A stretch of DNA of 7,877 nucleotides from an uncultured Paracoccaceae bacterium (GCA_913054485.1 CAJXHQ010000128.1:1-7877), one strand, 5' to 3'. Counted from the stretch's first letter, positions 1 to 7,012 are shown. The notes: generated by a model not told the origin, from the sequence alone. Numbers and translations: made by a program.

Positions 1-877
1 TCATGTCTGTCTGCATCAAGAGGTTACGCGCCTTCTGCAGCCGCAGCTCCATGTAATAGCGCTTGGGCGAGCGGTTCAGGTAGCGCCGGAACAGGCGCTC
101 CAGCTGGCGGGTCGACATGCCGACATCCTTGGCCAGGATCGAGGGGCTGATCGGTTCCTCGATATTGGCCTCCATCATCTGTATCACCATCGACAGCTTC
201 GGATGGCGCACCCCGATACGGGTCGGCACGGACAGGCGCTGGGTGTCCTGATCGGTCCGGATCGAGGAATAGATCTGCTGATCCGCCACCAGATTCGCAA
301 GTTCCTCGCCGTGATCATTGGCGATCACCTTCAGCATCAGATCGATAGAGGAGGTGCCGCCGGCGGTGGTCATCCGGTTGCCGTCAATCACGAAGACCGA
401 TTTGGTCAGTTCAACCTCGTCGAATTCCTCGGCAAAACTGTCAGCGTTCTCCCAGTGGATCGTCGCCTTCTTGCCGTCCAGCAGCCCGGCCTTGGCCAGC
501 GTGTAGGCCGAGGTGCAAAGCGCCGCCACGGTCAGACCTTTGCGGGCCTCGCGGCGCAGCCAGCCGAGGATCCTTTTTGAAGTCGCCTTTTGCACGTCGA
601 TGCCGGCCACAAGCATGATAGTGTCATCGCGCTGCAGGTCGCAGAGTTCGGACCCGACGTTGAAGGAGGTTCCGGCCGAACAGTTCACCGGTTCACCGTC
701 CTCGCTGAGCAGCAACCAGGAATACAGCTCCTTGCCGGCCATGCGATTGGCAATTCTGAGACACTCGATAGAAGATGCGAAAGACAGCAGGGTAAAGCTG
801 TCCATCAGCACATAAACAAAACGTTTGGGCTTGATGCTGTCCGCGGCGGTGCCGGCAATCTGGCGCTGGTCTGCCAT
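1..877 (-). CDS. GlxA-family AraC-type transcriptional regulator (3' end outside window)
   Basis: The 292 codons visible begin at ATG 877-875, behind an AGGA ribosome site six bases upstream; no stop occurs before the left edge. Residues about 18-190 form a DJ-1/PfpI-like (class I glutamine amidotransferase-like) sensor domain, with FASSIECLRIANRMAGKELY near residue 33 and the nucleophile-elbow segment LCTSAYTLAKAGLLDG. That segment keeps Cys121, and His141 follows in ATIHW, the usual Cys/His pair of GlxA relatives. Residues about 220 onward are the AraC HTH region: SPSILAKDVGMSTRQLERLF is the first helix-turn-helix, followed by RRYLNRSPKRYYMELRLQKA; the second HTH lies outside. The family are DNA-binding regulators whose amidase-like domain is thought to bind a ligand rather than catalyse. 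The N-terminal pattern resembles the GbdR/CdhR/ArgR subgroup (betaine, carnitine or arginine use), but the ligand cannot be assigned. The gene is divergent from the DAHP synthase gene; no functional link is evident. Confidence 0.93.
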   Translation of the reverse strand, partial: MADQRQIAGTAADSIKPKRFVYVLMDSFTLLSFASSIECLRIANRMAGKELYSWLLLSEDGEPVNCSAGTSFNVGSELCDLQRDDTIMLVAGIDVQKATSKRILGWLRREARKGLTVAALCTSAYTLAKAGLLDGKKATIHWENADSFAEEFDEVELTKSVFVIDGNRMTTAGGTSSIDLMLKVIANDHGEELANLVADQQIYSSIRTDQDTQRLSVPTRIGVRHPKLSMVIQMMEANIEEPISPSILAKDVGMSTRQLERLFRRYLNRSPKRYYMELRLQKARNLLMQTDM

Positions 878-981
878 TATCTTTCCTACTCCCTTACACG
901 CCTCCGGCGGCAAAAATCCGGAGCGCGTTTTGCACCGTGCTCACAGCTTAAGTTCCGCGTCAAGAGTGTCCAATTCCGAAC

Positions 982-1010
982 TGGTCAGAGAGTTCCTGCT
1001 TTTGTATAGA
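982..1010 (+). promoter_or_regulatory. Putative sigma-70-type promoter for the DAHP synthase gene
   Basis: TGGTCA (982-987) matches the -35 consensus TTGACA at four of six positions. A 17-base spacer separates it from TATAGA (1005-1010), which matches the -10 consensus at five of six. Transcription would start near 1017, giving an untranslated leader of about 80 bases. I saw no leader peptide and no terminator-like hairpin with a T-run in that leader, so attenuation is not supported. This is inference from motif matching only. Confidence 0.45.
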
Positions 1011-1095
1011 GGGTCCGCTGGCACAGGGGCCGACCGGGCGGAATACCGGGCGCAGCCGCTAGCGATAACGGATTAGATTTGCGGAGTGATGAGCA

Positions 1096-2466
1096 ATGAG
1101 TGAGTGGCAAAAATCGGACTGGCGCGCGAAACCGCGGGTTCAGATGCCCGACTATACCGATGCGGACGCGCTGGCGGCCGTTGAGGCTCAGCTGTCGAAG
1201 TACCCTCCGCTGGTCTTTGCCGGCGAGGCGCGCCGGCTGAAAGCCAAACTGGGCGCGGCTGGCCGCGGCGAGGCCTTCCTCTTGCAGGGCGGCGACTGCG
1301 CCGAGAGCTTCGAACAGTTCTCTGCCGATGCGATCCGCGACACGTTCAAGGTGATGCTGCAGATGGCCATGGTGCTGACCTATGGCGCCAAGGTGCCGGT
1401 GGTGAAGCTGGGCCGCATGGCCGGGCAGTTCGCCAAGCCGCGCAGCGCCCCGACCGAGGTTATCGACGGTGTTGAACTGCCCAGCTACCGCGGCGACATC
1501 ATCAACGAGCTGGCCTTCACCCCGGAAGCGCGCATCCCCGATCCCAAGAAAATGCTGCAGGCCTACACCCAGGCGGCGGCGACGCTGAACCTGCTGCGCG
1601 CCTTCTCGACCGGCGGTTTTGCCGACATGAAGCGGGTGCATTCCTGGACCCTCGGCTTCACCGACGATCAGGAAGTCCAGAAATACTCCGAGATCGCAAC
1701 GCGCATTCAGGACACCATCGATTTCATGGCCGCGGCCGGCATCACCGCCGACACCACCCATGAATTCTCCACCGTGGATTTCTACACCAGCCACGAAGGG
1801 CTGTTGCTGGAATATGAAGAAGCGCTGACCCGTCTGGATTCGACCTCCGGCGACTGGGTCGCAGGCTCCGGTCACATGATCTGGATCGGCGACCGCACCC
1901 GTCAGCCCGACGGCGCCCATGTGGAATTCTGCCGCGGCGTGCTGAACCCGATCGGTCTGAAATGCGGCCCGACCACCACAGCCGAGGATCTGAAAGTCCT
2001 GATGTCCAAGCTGAACCCGGAAAACGAAGAGGGCAAGCTGACCCTGATCGCCCGTTTCGGCGCTGGCAAAGCGGGCGAACACCTGCCGCGCCTGGTCAAG
2101 GCTGTGAAAGAAGAAGGCGCCAATGTGACCTGGGTCTGTGACCCGATGCATGGCAACACCATCAAATCCGCCACCGGCTACAAGACCCGGCCCTTCGATT
2201 CTGTGCTTCGCGAAGTGCGCGACTTCTTCGGCGTGCACCAGGCCGAGGGCACCATCCCCGGCGGCGTGCATTTCGAGATGACCGGCCAGGATGTGACCGA
2301 ATGCACCGGCGGCGTCCGCGCGGTCACCGAGGAAGACCTCTCGGACCGCTACCACACCGCCTGCGATCCGCGCCTCAACGCCTCGCAGTCTCTGGAGCTG
2401 GCCTTCCTTGTTGCAGAAGAGCTGACCAGCCTGCGCACTGCCCGTGCCGCGAGCGCTGCCGGCTAA
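1096..2466 (+). CDS. aroG: Class II 3-deoxy-D-arabino-heptulosonate 7-phosphate (DAHP) synthase
   Basis: This cytosolic enzyme condenses phosphoenolpyruvate with erythrose 4-phosphate to give DAHP, the first committed step of the shikimate pathway to Phe, Tyr, Trp and chorismate products. The 456 residues match the plant/Mycobacterium-type class II family in length (the M. tuberculosis enzyme has 462). Visible signatures are [11 protein letters not shown] (residues 63-73), [14 protein letters not shown] (104-117), RVHSWTLGF (180-188), [15 protein letters not shown] (264-278), LKCGPT (288-293), ARFGAGK (319-325), DPMHGNT (349-355) and [18 protein letters not shown] (389-406). Metal ligands inferred by alignment to the mycobacterial enzyme are Cys68, His352, Glu394 and Asp424. 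ATG 1096 follows GGAG at 1083-1086 with a nine-base gap. The gene appears monocistronic, with its own putative promoter and a strong terminator. The symbol aroG follows mycobacterial usage; others use aroF for this class. Feedback regulation cannot be read from the sequence. Confidence 0.97.
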   Translation: MSEWQKSDWRAKPRVQMPDYTDADALAAVEAQLSKYPPLVFAGEARRLKAKLGAAGRGEAFLLQGGDCAESFEQFSADAIRDTFKVMLQMAMVLTYGAKVPVVKLGRMAGQFAKPRSAPTEVIDGVELPSYRGDIINELAFTPEARIPDPKKMLQAYTQAAATLNLLRAFSTGGFADMKRVHSWTLGFTDDQEVQKYSEIATRIQDTIDFMAAAGITADTTHEFSTVDFYTSHEGLLLEYEEALTRLDSTSGDWVAGSGHMIWIGDRTRQPDGAHVEFCRGVLNPIGLKCGPTTTAEDLKVLMSKLNPENEEGKLTLIARFGAGKAGEHLPRLVKAVKEEGANVTWVCDPMHGNTIKSATGYKTRPFDSVLREVRDFFGVHQAEGTIPGGVHFEMTGQDVTECTGGVRAVTEEDLSDRYHTACDPRLNASQSLELAFLVAEELTSLRTARAASAAG

Positions 2467-2481
2467 GCATTGCTGCAATGC
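2467..2481. repeat. Short palindrome between the aroG stop codon and its terminator
   Basis: GCATTGC-T-GCAATGC is a perfect inverted repeat with 7-base arms around one central base, directly after the TAA stop. In RNA it would fold with a 3-base loop and 6 pairs. It sits 10 bases ahead of the terminator stem. It could be a 3'-end stabilising hairpin or a protein site; there is no direct evidence for either. Confidence 0.4.
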
Positions 2482-2491
2482 ATTCCAAGAC

Positions 2492-2520
2492 AATAGCAGG
2501 CTCCGGCCTGCTATTTTTTT
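2492..2520 (+). terminator. Rho-independent terminator of the DAHP synthase gene
   Basis: A perfect 10-base-pair stem, AATAGCAGGC (2492-2501) with GCCTGCTATT (2506-2515), encloses the four-base loop TCCG. It runs into an uninterrupted tract of seven T (2514-2520). It lies 26 bases after the stop codon and separates the gene from the convergent PAS_5 gene. Confidence 0.92.
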
Positions 2521-2602
2521 GCCGCAGCGACTGGCCGGCCATGCGTCAGCTGACAGGCGGTGCGTTAGCTCCTCCCGGTATCTTGTTGTGAGATCTGCAG
2601 GA

Positions 2603-2648
2603 AAACAAATACGCCCCCAGGATTCACCTTGGGGGCGCGAGTTTGTTT
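2603..2648 (-). terminator. Rho-independent terminator for the PAS_5 gene, possibly bidirectional
   Basis: Read on the minus strand, CGCCCCCAAGG, a short loop and CCTGGGGGCG form a GC-rich stem with one bulged A. This is followed by the T-rich run ATTTGTTTT. On the plus strand the inner arms are 2612-2619 and 2630-2637, flanked by outer arms AAACAAA (2603-2609) and TTTGTTT (2642-2648). The T-rich side chiefly serves minus-strand transcription, about 60 bases after the PAS_5 stop codon. The plus-strand copy also ends in TTTGTTT and could back up the upstream terminator. Confidence 0.75.
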
Positions 2649-2673
2649 CAAGTGCTATGACCAGTCTTGAAAC
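2645..2673. repeat. Inverted repeat overlapping the minus-strand terminator
   Basis: GTTTCAAG (2645-2652) and CTTGAAAC (2666-2673) are perfect 8-base arms around a 13-base loop. The left arm overlaps the outer arm of the neighbouring terminator hairpin, so the two foldings are partly mutually exclusive. A weaker inverted repeat, GATTA/TAATC (2683-2687 and 2693-2697), follows before the PAS_5 stop codon. The rest of the 240-base convergent gap shows no credible gene. Confidence 0.45.
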
Positions 2674-2706
2674 TTAAGATTTGATTACCGGTTAATCGGA
2701 CATTAG

Positions 2707-3522
2707 TCAATCCCGGCTGACCACAAGACGCAGGTGGGGTGCCTTTTTTGCGGCCGGTTTCTTGTCCGCGCCGGGTGCGCTCTTCTCCTGCGCGGAGAGG
2801 CGGCTGCGCTGGCGGTCAACAAGGGCTCGGGCCTCGTCCAGAATGCTGCGTTCGGTGGTGAAGCGCGACTGGGTTTCCGCAAACCCTGGGTTCGGCGCAT
2901 TGACCGGCTTGGTATCTTCCGCAGCCTTGGCCGGCGCCTCGTCCTGAACCGGAAGGCCCGGCACCGGGCGCAGCTCTGTCGCCGCAATGGTGAACCGCTG
3001 CGAGGTGCGGGAGGGGTTGCCGTCAGAGACAAAGACCCCCAGCGCGCGGCTGACTTCGCCCAGATCGCTGCGCAGCGGCAGCAGGATCATCCGGGCCTCC
3101 TGCGAACCCCGGAGGCGGGTTGCCTCGGTGTTCAGGGTCAGCTCAACAATGGCCGGCGCATCGAACATATGTTCCAGCGATGCGCTCAGCTGGCTGCGGG
3201 CGGCCGACGTAAAAAAGGCGGACAGCGGCATGCCGCGCACCTCCAGCCCAGCCATTTCATTCAGCGCCTGACCGGCCAGACGGAACCGGGCAATGCCGGG
3301 TGCGATGCGCTCGACAATAAATGTCTGGCTGAGGATGTTCTCCAGGCCCCGCGGGTCGATCTGGCTGCGGAAGGGAACATCAGCGCCGTTGCGCAGCCCG
3401 GCCCAGTAGGCCTCGGCCTGGCGGATCGGAGACAGGGACTTTCCGCTGCGGAAACGGTCCATTGCAATCACTTTGTCCTCACCGGGATTGTGCCCGTGAC
3501 GGTTGCGGCCACCAAAAAGCAT
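2707..3522 (-). CDS. PAS_5 (DUF1457-like) domain protein of unknown role
   Basis: About 271 residues. The first 165 or so match the alphaproteobacterial PAS_5 family: EAYWAGLRNGADVPFRSQID, then DPRGLENILSQTF, then VERIAPGIARFRLAGQALNE and GLEVRGMPLSAFF. After the fold (ending near LGVFVSDG) comes an Ala/Pro/Lys-rich, probably disordered linker, a predicted helix (TERSILDEARALVDRQRSRL) and a Lys/Ala-rich tail ending in APHLRLVVSRD. No signal peptide, membrane segment or output domain is seen, so any sensing is likely passed on by protein contact. Two in-frame ATGs lie close together, at 3528 and 3522. AGAGG (3535-3531) is only two bases from the first but eight from the second, so 3522 is chosen; 3528 would add two residues. 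The gene is convergent with the DAHP synthase gene and divergent from yicC. The family's ligand and partner are not established as far as I know. Confidence 0.88.
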   Translation of the reverse strand: MLFGGRNRHGHNPGEDKVIAMDRFRSGKSLSPIRQAEAYWAGLRNGADVPFRSQIDPRGLENILSQTFIVERIAPGIARFRLAGQALNEMAGLEVRGMPLSAFFTSAARSQLSASLEHMFDAPAIVELTLNTEATRLRGSQEARMILLPLRSDLGEVSRALGVFVSDGNPSRTSQRFTIAATELRPVPGLPVQDEAPAKAAEDTKPVNAPNPGFAETQSRFTTERSILDEARALVDRQRSRLSAQEKSAPGADKKPAAKKAPHLRLVVSRD

Positions 3523-3530
3523 GTCCATAT

Positions 3531-3535
3531 CCTCT
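3531..3535 (-). promoter_or_regulatory. Ribosome binding site deciding the PAS_5 start
   Basis: On the minus strand AGAGG is followed by ATATGGACATG. The gap is two bases to the first ATG and eight to the second. Normal spacing therefore favours the second ATG (3522-3520). Confidence 0.6.
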
Positions 3536-3613
3536 GTTCGCGTCCGGCTGATGCTTAGCCTTCTGCGGAACAGCGCCGCAGTCCGGGTTTAGCGTCAGCT
3601 TGGTTACTGTGCA

Positions 3614-3698
3614 GTTAACATGCCACAATCTAGTTCAAATTTTGACTATTCTTTAAACAAATGGTTAACGCAATAGCCGGGCCTCGATTAACCATAAT
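3614..3698. promoter_or_regulatory. Motif-rich divergent control region between the PAS_5 gene and yicC
   Basis: This AT-rich stretch lies within the roughly 297-base gap. GTTAAC occurs at 3614-3619 and again at 3664-3669, exactly 50 bases apart. The 8-base inverted repeat ATGGTTAA (3661-3668) and TTAACCAT (3688-3695) has a 19-base spacer. TTGACT (3642-3647) resembles a plus-strand -35 element but has no good -10 element at 16-18 bases. CATAAT (3693-3698) resembles a -10 element overlapping the right arm. TTAA-N8-TTAAC (3653-3669) is one base off the CtrA spacing TTAA-N7-TTAAC. A regulatory role is inferred; the factor is unknown. From about 3700 to 3819 I see no further clear motif. Confidence 0.4.
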
Positions 3699-3807
3699 GA
3701 CCCGCCGGCCGCCACAATCACCTGCCGCCTCGGCGCAGACCGGGCCGCCCCCCTTGTATCCCGGCGACGCTTGGCATTAGGTGCAAGGCAACAGATTGAA
3801 ACCGCCC

Positions 3808-3811
3808 GGGA
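3808..3811 (+). promoter_or_regulatory. Weak ribosome binding site deciding the yicC start
   Basis: GGGA ends two bases before ATG 3814 and eight bases before ATG 3820. This favours 3820, which gives the family-typical N-terminus [10 protein letters not shown]. The core is weak, so expression may be modest. Confidence 0.5.
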
Positions 3812-3819
3812 ACATGCTG

Positions 3820-4716
3820 ATGACCATCCGTTCGATGACTGGATTTGCTTCCGCACAAGGCGCGCTCGGCCCGCACAGCTGGGCCTGGGAGATGCGCAGC
3901 GTGAACGCCAAGGGGTTGGACCTGCGCCTGCGGGTGCCGGACTGGCTGGACGGGCTGGAGGCCGCTCTGCGTGGCGATCTGGGCCGCGCGCTGGCCCGCG
4001 GCAACGTCTCGCTGACCCTGCGTCTGTCGCGCAGCGGCGATGAGGCCGGGCAGTTGGAAGTTAACCAAACCGTGCTGGCCTCGGTGCTGGATGCTGTGGC
4101 CCGGGTCGAAGCTGAGGCCGTCGCCCGCAAAGCGGTCCTGGCCCCGACCTCGGCCGCCGATCTTCTGGGGCTGCGCGGTGTGCTGGAACAGGCCACTGCC
4201 GAGGAAGACCCGGCCCCGCTCGTTAAGGTTTTGCTTAAGGAATTCGAAAGCCTTGTGGCCGCATTCGTGCAGATGCGGGAGGCCGAGGGCGCAGCCCTTG
4301 CCACAGTCCTTAACGGACAGCTGACTCAGGTTGCAGCGCTGACAGCAGAGGCCGCCCGGAAGGCCGAGGACCGCAAGCCGAAAGTGGCTGCGGCGCTGAG
4401 GGCCAATCTTGCCCGCGTACTGGACAACAGCGACGGCGCAGATCCCGAGCGGGTGGCGCAGGAACTGGCGATGCTGGCCGTGAAGGCGGATGTTACCGAG
4501 GAAATCGACCGTCTCGGCGCGCATGTCGCCGCTGCCCGCGATCTGCTGGAGGCTGGCGGGGCCATGGGCCGTAAGCTCGATTTCCTGATGCAGGAATTCA
4601 ACCGCGAGGCCAATACGCTTTGCTCCAAGGCGCAGAACAGCGAACTGACCGCCGTGGGGCTGGAACTGAAAGCCGTGATCGACCAGATGCGCGAGCAGGT
4701 CCAAAACATCGAATAA
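3820..4716 (+). CDS. yicC: YicC-family endoribonuclease
   Basis: The protein has 298 residues from ATG 3820. The frame is open back to GTG 3781, but the extra residues do not resemble the family and only 3820 has proper ribosome-site spacing. The N-terminal YicC domain starts with RSMTGFA and contains [20 protein letters not shown]. The C-terminal DUF1732 domain (about residue 214 to the end) reads [19 protein letters not shown], then [20 protein letters not shown] and [10 protein letters not shown], ending in [16 protein letters not shown], very close to the E. coli protein. YicC proteins are cytosolic stress-linked RNases; E. coli YicC has been linked to turnover of the small RNA RyhB. The targets here are unknown. 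The stop codon lies 16 bases before gmk, so the two are probably co-transcribed; this adjacency recurs in many bacteria. No frameshift or missing segment is seen. Confidence 0.95.
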   Translation: MTIRSMTGFASAQGALGPHSWAWEMRSVNAKGLDLRLRVPDWLDGLEAALRGDLGRALARGNVSLTLRLSRSGDEAGQLEVNQTVLASVLDAVARVEAEAVARKAVLAPTSAADLLGLRGVLEQATAEEDPAPLVKVLLKEFESLVAAFVQMREAEGAALATVLNGQLTQVAALTAEAARKAEDRKPKVAAALRANLARVLDNSDGADPERVAQELAMLAVKADVTEEIDRLGAHVAAARDLLEAGGAMGRKLDFLMQEFNREANTLCSKAQNSELTAVGLELKAVIDQMREQVQNIE

Positions 4717-4732
4717 CGAAGGAGTGCCCGTC

Positions 4733-5374
4733 ATGGCTGACCGCCGCGGATTGCTGATCATCCTGTCTTCGCCCTCAGGCGCGGGCAAATCCACCCTCGC
4801 CAAACGGCTGATGAAATGGGACCCCACGCTGCGGTTCTCGATCTCTGCCACCACCCGCCAGCCGCGCCCCGGCGAAGAGGACGGCGTGGACTACCACTTT
4901 ATCACCGTCGATGACTTCAAGACCGCAGTGGCCGAAAACGAGATGCTGGAGCATGCCCATGTTTTCGGTAATTTCTACGGCTCCCCCAAGGGGCCGGTGA
5001 AAGACGCCATCGACGGCGGCGGCGACGTCTTGTTCGACATCGACTGGCAGGGCGCGCAGCAGATCCGCAACTCGGCCCTGGGCCAGCACACGCTGTCGAT
5101 CTTCATCCTGCCGCCCTCGATCACCGAACTGCGCCGCCGGCTGGAAAGCCGCGGCCAGGACGATGCCGAGACCATCAGCCGGCGGATGGAAAAAAGCTGG
5201 GACGAGATTTCGCATTGGGGGTCTTATGACCACGTGCTGATCAATGATGATCTGGACGCATCCGAGGAGGCGCTGAAGACCATCATCACCGCCACCCGCC
5301 TGCGCCGCATCCAGCAGCCCAACCTGACAGACCATGTGCGCAGCCTGCAGTCCGAATTCGAGGAGATGAAATGA
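4733..5374 (+). CDS. gmk: Guanylate kinase
   Basis: This cytosolic essential enzyme phosphorylates GMP to GDP with ATP, feeding GTP, dGTP and (p)ppGpp pools. The 213 residues are typical. The P-loop is SPSGAGKST (13-21). The GMP site follows as [19 protein letters not shown], with Ser38, Arg42, Arg45 and Tyr54 aligning with Ser34, Arg38, Arg41 and Tyr50 of yeast guanylate kinase. Glu73, Tyr82 and Ser84 (in [14 protein letters not shown]) match its Glu69, Tyr78 and Ser80. The lid carries [23 protein letters not shown] at 4724 would add three residues, but it lies inside the ribosome site AAGGAG (4719-4724), which is eight bases from ATG 4733; hence 4733. The gene is co-directional with yicC, 16 bases downstream of it, and its stop codon overlaps the next start (ATGA), suggesting translational coupling. 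Confidence 0.98.
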   Translation: MADRRGLLIILSSPSGAGKSTLAKRLMKWDPTLRFSISATTRQPRPGEEDGVDYHFITVDDFKTAVAENEMLEHAHVFGNFYGSPKGPVKDAIDGGGDVLFDIDWQGAQQIRNSALGQHTLSIFILPPSITELRRRLESRGQDDAETISRRMEKSWDEISHWGSYDHVLINDDLDASEEALKTIITATRLRRIQQPNLTDHVRSLQSEFEEMK

Positions 5375-5892
5375 CCCTTTACGCACTTGGCGATCACGCC
5401 CCCGAATTGCACGAAGACAGCTGGGTCGCGCCGGACGCCACGCTGGTCGGCCAGGTGGTGGTGGAAGAGGGCGCCTCGGTCTGGTTCGGGGCGGCGATCC
5501 GCGCCGAACATGAGGTGATCCGCATCGGCAAGGGGTCAAACGTGCAGGAACACACCGTGATGCACATTGACCCCGGCTATCCGCTGACCATCGGTGAAAA
5601 CTGCACCATCGGTCACAAGGCGATGCTGCACGGCTGCACCATCGGGGACAATTCCCTGATCGGCATGGGTGCCACCGTTCTGAACGGCGCCAAGATCGGC
5701 AAGAATTGCCTGATCGGGGCAGGCGCGCTGATTACCGAGGGCAAGGAGATCCCGGACGGATCGCTTGTGATGGGGGTTCCGGGCAAGGTGGTGCGCCAGC
5801 TGGACGCAGACGCAATTGCCGGCCTCACCCGCAGCGCCGAAGGCTATCAGGCCAACATGCGCCGCTTCCGGGCCGAGCTGAAAGAGCTCTGA
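5371..5892 (+). CDS. Gamma-carbonic-anhydrase-like hexapeptide-repeat protein
   Basis: The 173-residue protein is a left-handed beta-helix of the LbH gamma-CA type (YrdA/PaaY/CaiE relatives). Hexapeptide repeats run from about residue 18 to 130, for example [20 protein letters not shown] and [15 protein letters not shown], followed by a C-terminal helix. His65 (VMHID), His82 and His87 (GHKAMLHG) are the expected zinc ligands; the 5-residue spacing of the last two equals that of His117/His122 in archaeal Cam. Arg44 and Gln59 also match active-site positions. The usual RGD motif reads RAE (44-46). Members act as trimers; some hydrate CO2, many have no proven activity, so carbonic anhydrase function is inferred. 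The long acidic loop of Cam is absent, as in most bacterial members. The ATG overlaps the gmk stop by four bases, with GAGGAG at 5359-5364 as ribosome site. It ends the apparent yicC-gmk transcript; no terminator is seen after it. Confidence 0.93.
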   Translation: MTLYALGDHAPELHEDSWVAPDATLVGQVVVEEGASVWFGAAIRAEHEVIRIGKGSNVQEHTVMHIDPGYPLTIGENCTIGHKAMLHGCTIGDNSLIGMGATVLNGAKIGKNCLIGAGALITEGKEIPDGSLVMGVPGKVVRQLDADAIAGLTRSAEGYQANMRRFRAELKEL

Positions 5893-5971
5893 TGCGAACC
5901 GTCTCTGCCTGCCAAATTGCGGTTACAAACCGGTGCTAGGGCAGGGGCGCAGAACAAGAGGCACAGCAGGC

Positions 5972-7012
5972 ATGAGCACGGAACTGATCGCGGAATTTCT
6001 GGCAGCCCTCCCGCTGCCGGCCCTGATGGTGGATCAGAGCGAACGGGTGATCGGTGCCAACCCGGAGGCTGATGCACTTCTGGGCCAGACCCTGAAGGAC
6101 CGGCATTTCACCATCGTGCTGCGCCAGCCTGCTGTGATCGACGCGATCGAGGCCTGTTTGCACGACCGCAATCCCCGCACCACCCGCTACCTCGGTAATG
6201 ACGGCGCGCAAGACACCACGTTTGAGGTCTCCTTGCGCTATGTGAACGGTGTTGGCGCGGTGGACGGCGGCGCGGTGCTGCTGTCCTTTTTTGACGTGAC
6301 CGAACGCGAGCAGGCCGGCCAGATGCGCCGCGATTTTGTCGCCAATGTCAGCCACGAGCTGCGCACGCCGCTGACCGCCATGCTCGGCTTCATCGAGACC
6401 CTGCGCGGCGCGGCCAAAGATGACCCCGTGGCGCGCGAGCGGTTTTTACAGATCATGGAGGGCGAAGGCAGCCGGATGAACCGGCTGGTGGATGACCTTC
6501 TGTCGCTGAATCGCGTGGAAAGCGAAGAACGCGTGCGTCCGCGCGAAGAAATTGACCTGACCGCACATCTGCAATCCGTCATCCGCAGCCTGTCGCCGCT
6601 GGCCGCAGACGCCGGCGCCACCCTGACTCTGGACGCACCGGACCACCCGGTGATGGTGCCGGCCGATCCCGACCAGTTGCAGCAGGTCTTTTCCAACCTG
6701 GTGGAAAACGCCATCAAATACGGCGGCGACCAGATCCGGCTGGAATTGACAGAAGAGGCCCGCAACCCGTCGCTGCGCACTGCCGCCGCCCGTGTGCAGG
6801 TGGCTGACAACGGCCCCGGCATCGATCCGGTCCACCTGCCGCGCCTGACCGAGAGGTTCTACCGCGCCGACAGCCACCGCTCGCGCGAGATGGGCGGCAC
6901 CGGATTGGGACTGGCGATTGTGAAACACATCATCAACCGCCACCGCGGCCGGCTGCGCATAGACAGCGCCCAAGGCACCGGCTCCACCTTCACGGTGATG
7001 CTGCCCCGCTGA
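5972..7012 (+). CDS. phoR: PhoR-like sensor histidine kinase without a visible membrane segment
   Basis: The 346-residue protein begins with a PAS domain (about 8-110; ALPLPALMVDQSERVIGAN is the typical opening). The HisKA region is FVANVSHELRTPLTAMLGF with phospho-acceptor His128. The HATPase_c domain has the N box SNLVENAIKYGG (Asn246), G1 box DNGPGID (279-285), ERFYR and G2 box GGTGLGLAIVKH (308-319). This order fits PhoR, the kinase of PhoB, and its place just before pstS supports that role. No transmembrane helix is evident; the only hydrophobic stretch (FLAALPLPALMV) belongs to the PAS fold, so the kinase may be cytosolic, unlike E. coli PhoR. The frame is open back to TTG 5933, but ATG 5972 is chosen because AAGAGG (5956-5961) precedes it by ten bases and the protein then begins at the PAS domain. 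The 79-base gap upstream holds a small palindrome, CGGTT-ACA-AACCG (5920-5932), and no Pho box. Confidence 0.9.
   Translation: MSTELIAEFLAALPLPALMVDQSERVIGANPEADALLGQTLKDRHFTIVLRQPAVIDAIEACLHDRNPRTTRYLGNDGAQDTTFEVSLRYVNGVGAVDGGAVLLSFFDVTEREQAGQMRRDFVANVSHELRTPLTAMLGFIETLRGAAKDDPVARERFLQIMEGEGSRMNRLVDDLLSLNRVESEERVRPREEIDLTAHLQSVIRSLSPLAADAGATLTLDAPDHPVMVPADPDQLQQVFSNLVENAIKYGGDQIRLELTEEARNPSLRTAAARVQVADNGPGIDPVHLPRLTERFYRADSHRSREMGGTGLGLAIVKHIINRHRGRLRIDSAQGTGSTFTVMLPR

Noticed and set aside
1..3. TCA at the left edge as the stop codon of the regulator gene
   Set aside because: It is out of frame; the reading frame uses 2-4 (ATG on the minus strand), and the AraC domain is incomplete at this point.
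958..963. Minus-strand TTGACG as -35 element of the GlxA-type regulator
   Set aside because: The hexamer is good, but no acceptable -10 hexamer lies 16-18 bases downstream on that strand.
985..2493. A 502-codon open frame antisense to the DAHP synthase gene
   Set aside because: It mirrors the coding frame of a clearly real gene in GC-rich DNA, its translation is Gly/His/Arg-rich without any recognised motif, and it would read through the terminator stem of its neighbour.
2734..3558. A 274-codon plus-strand frame over the PAS_5 gene
   Set aside because: The minus-strand translation has clear PAS_5 family motifs and a ribosome site; the plus-strand product has low-complexity composition typical of a shadow frame.
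3653..3669. Possible CtrA site TTAA-N8-TTAAC
   Set aside because: The spacing is eight rather than seven bases, so it is not called as a CtrA site; it is kept only as part of the motif-rich region.
3718..4854. A 378-codon open frame antisense to yicC and the start of gmk
   Set aside because: It covers two well-supported plus-strand genes, resembles no family, and is explained by codon bias leaving the opposite strand free of stops.
5917..5939. TTGCGG with TGCTAG as a promoter for phoR
   Set aside because: The spacing between the two hexamers is 11 bases, far too short for a sigma-70-type promoter.
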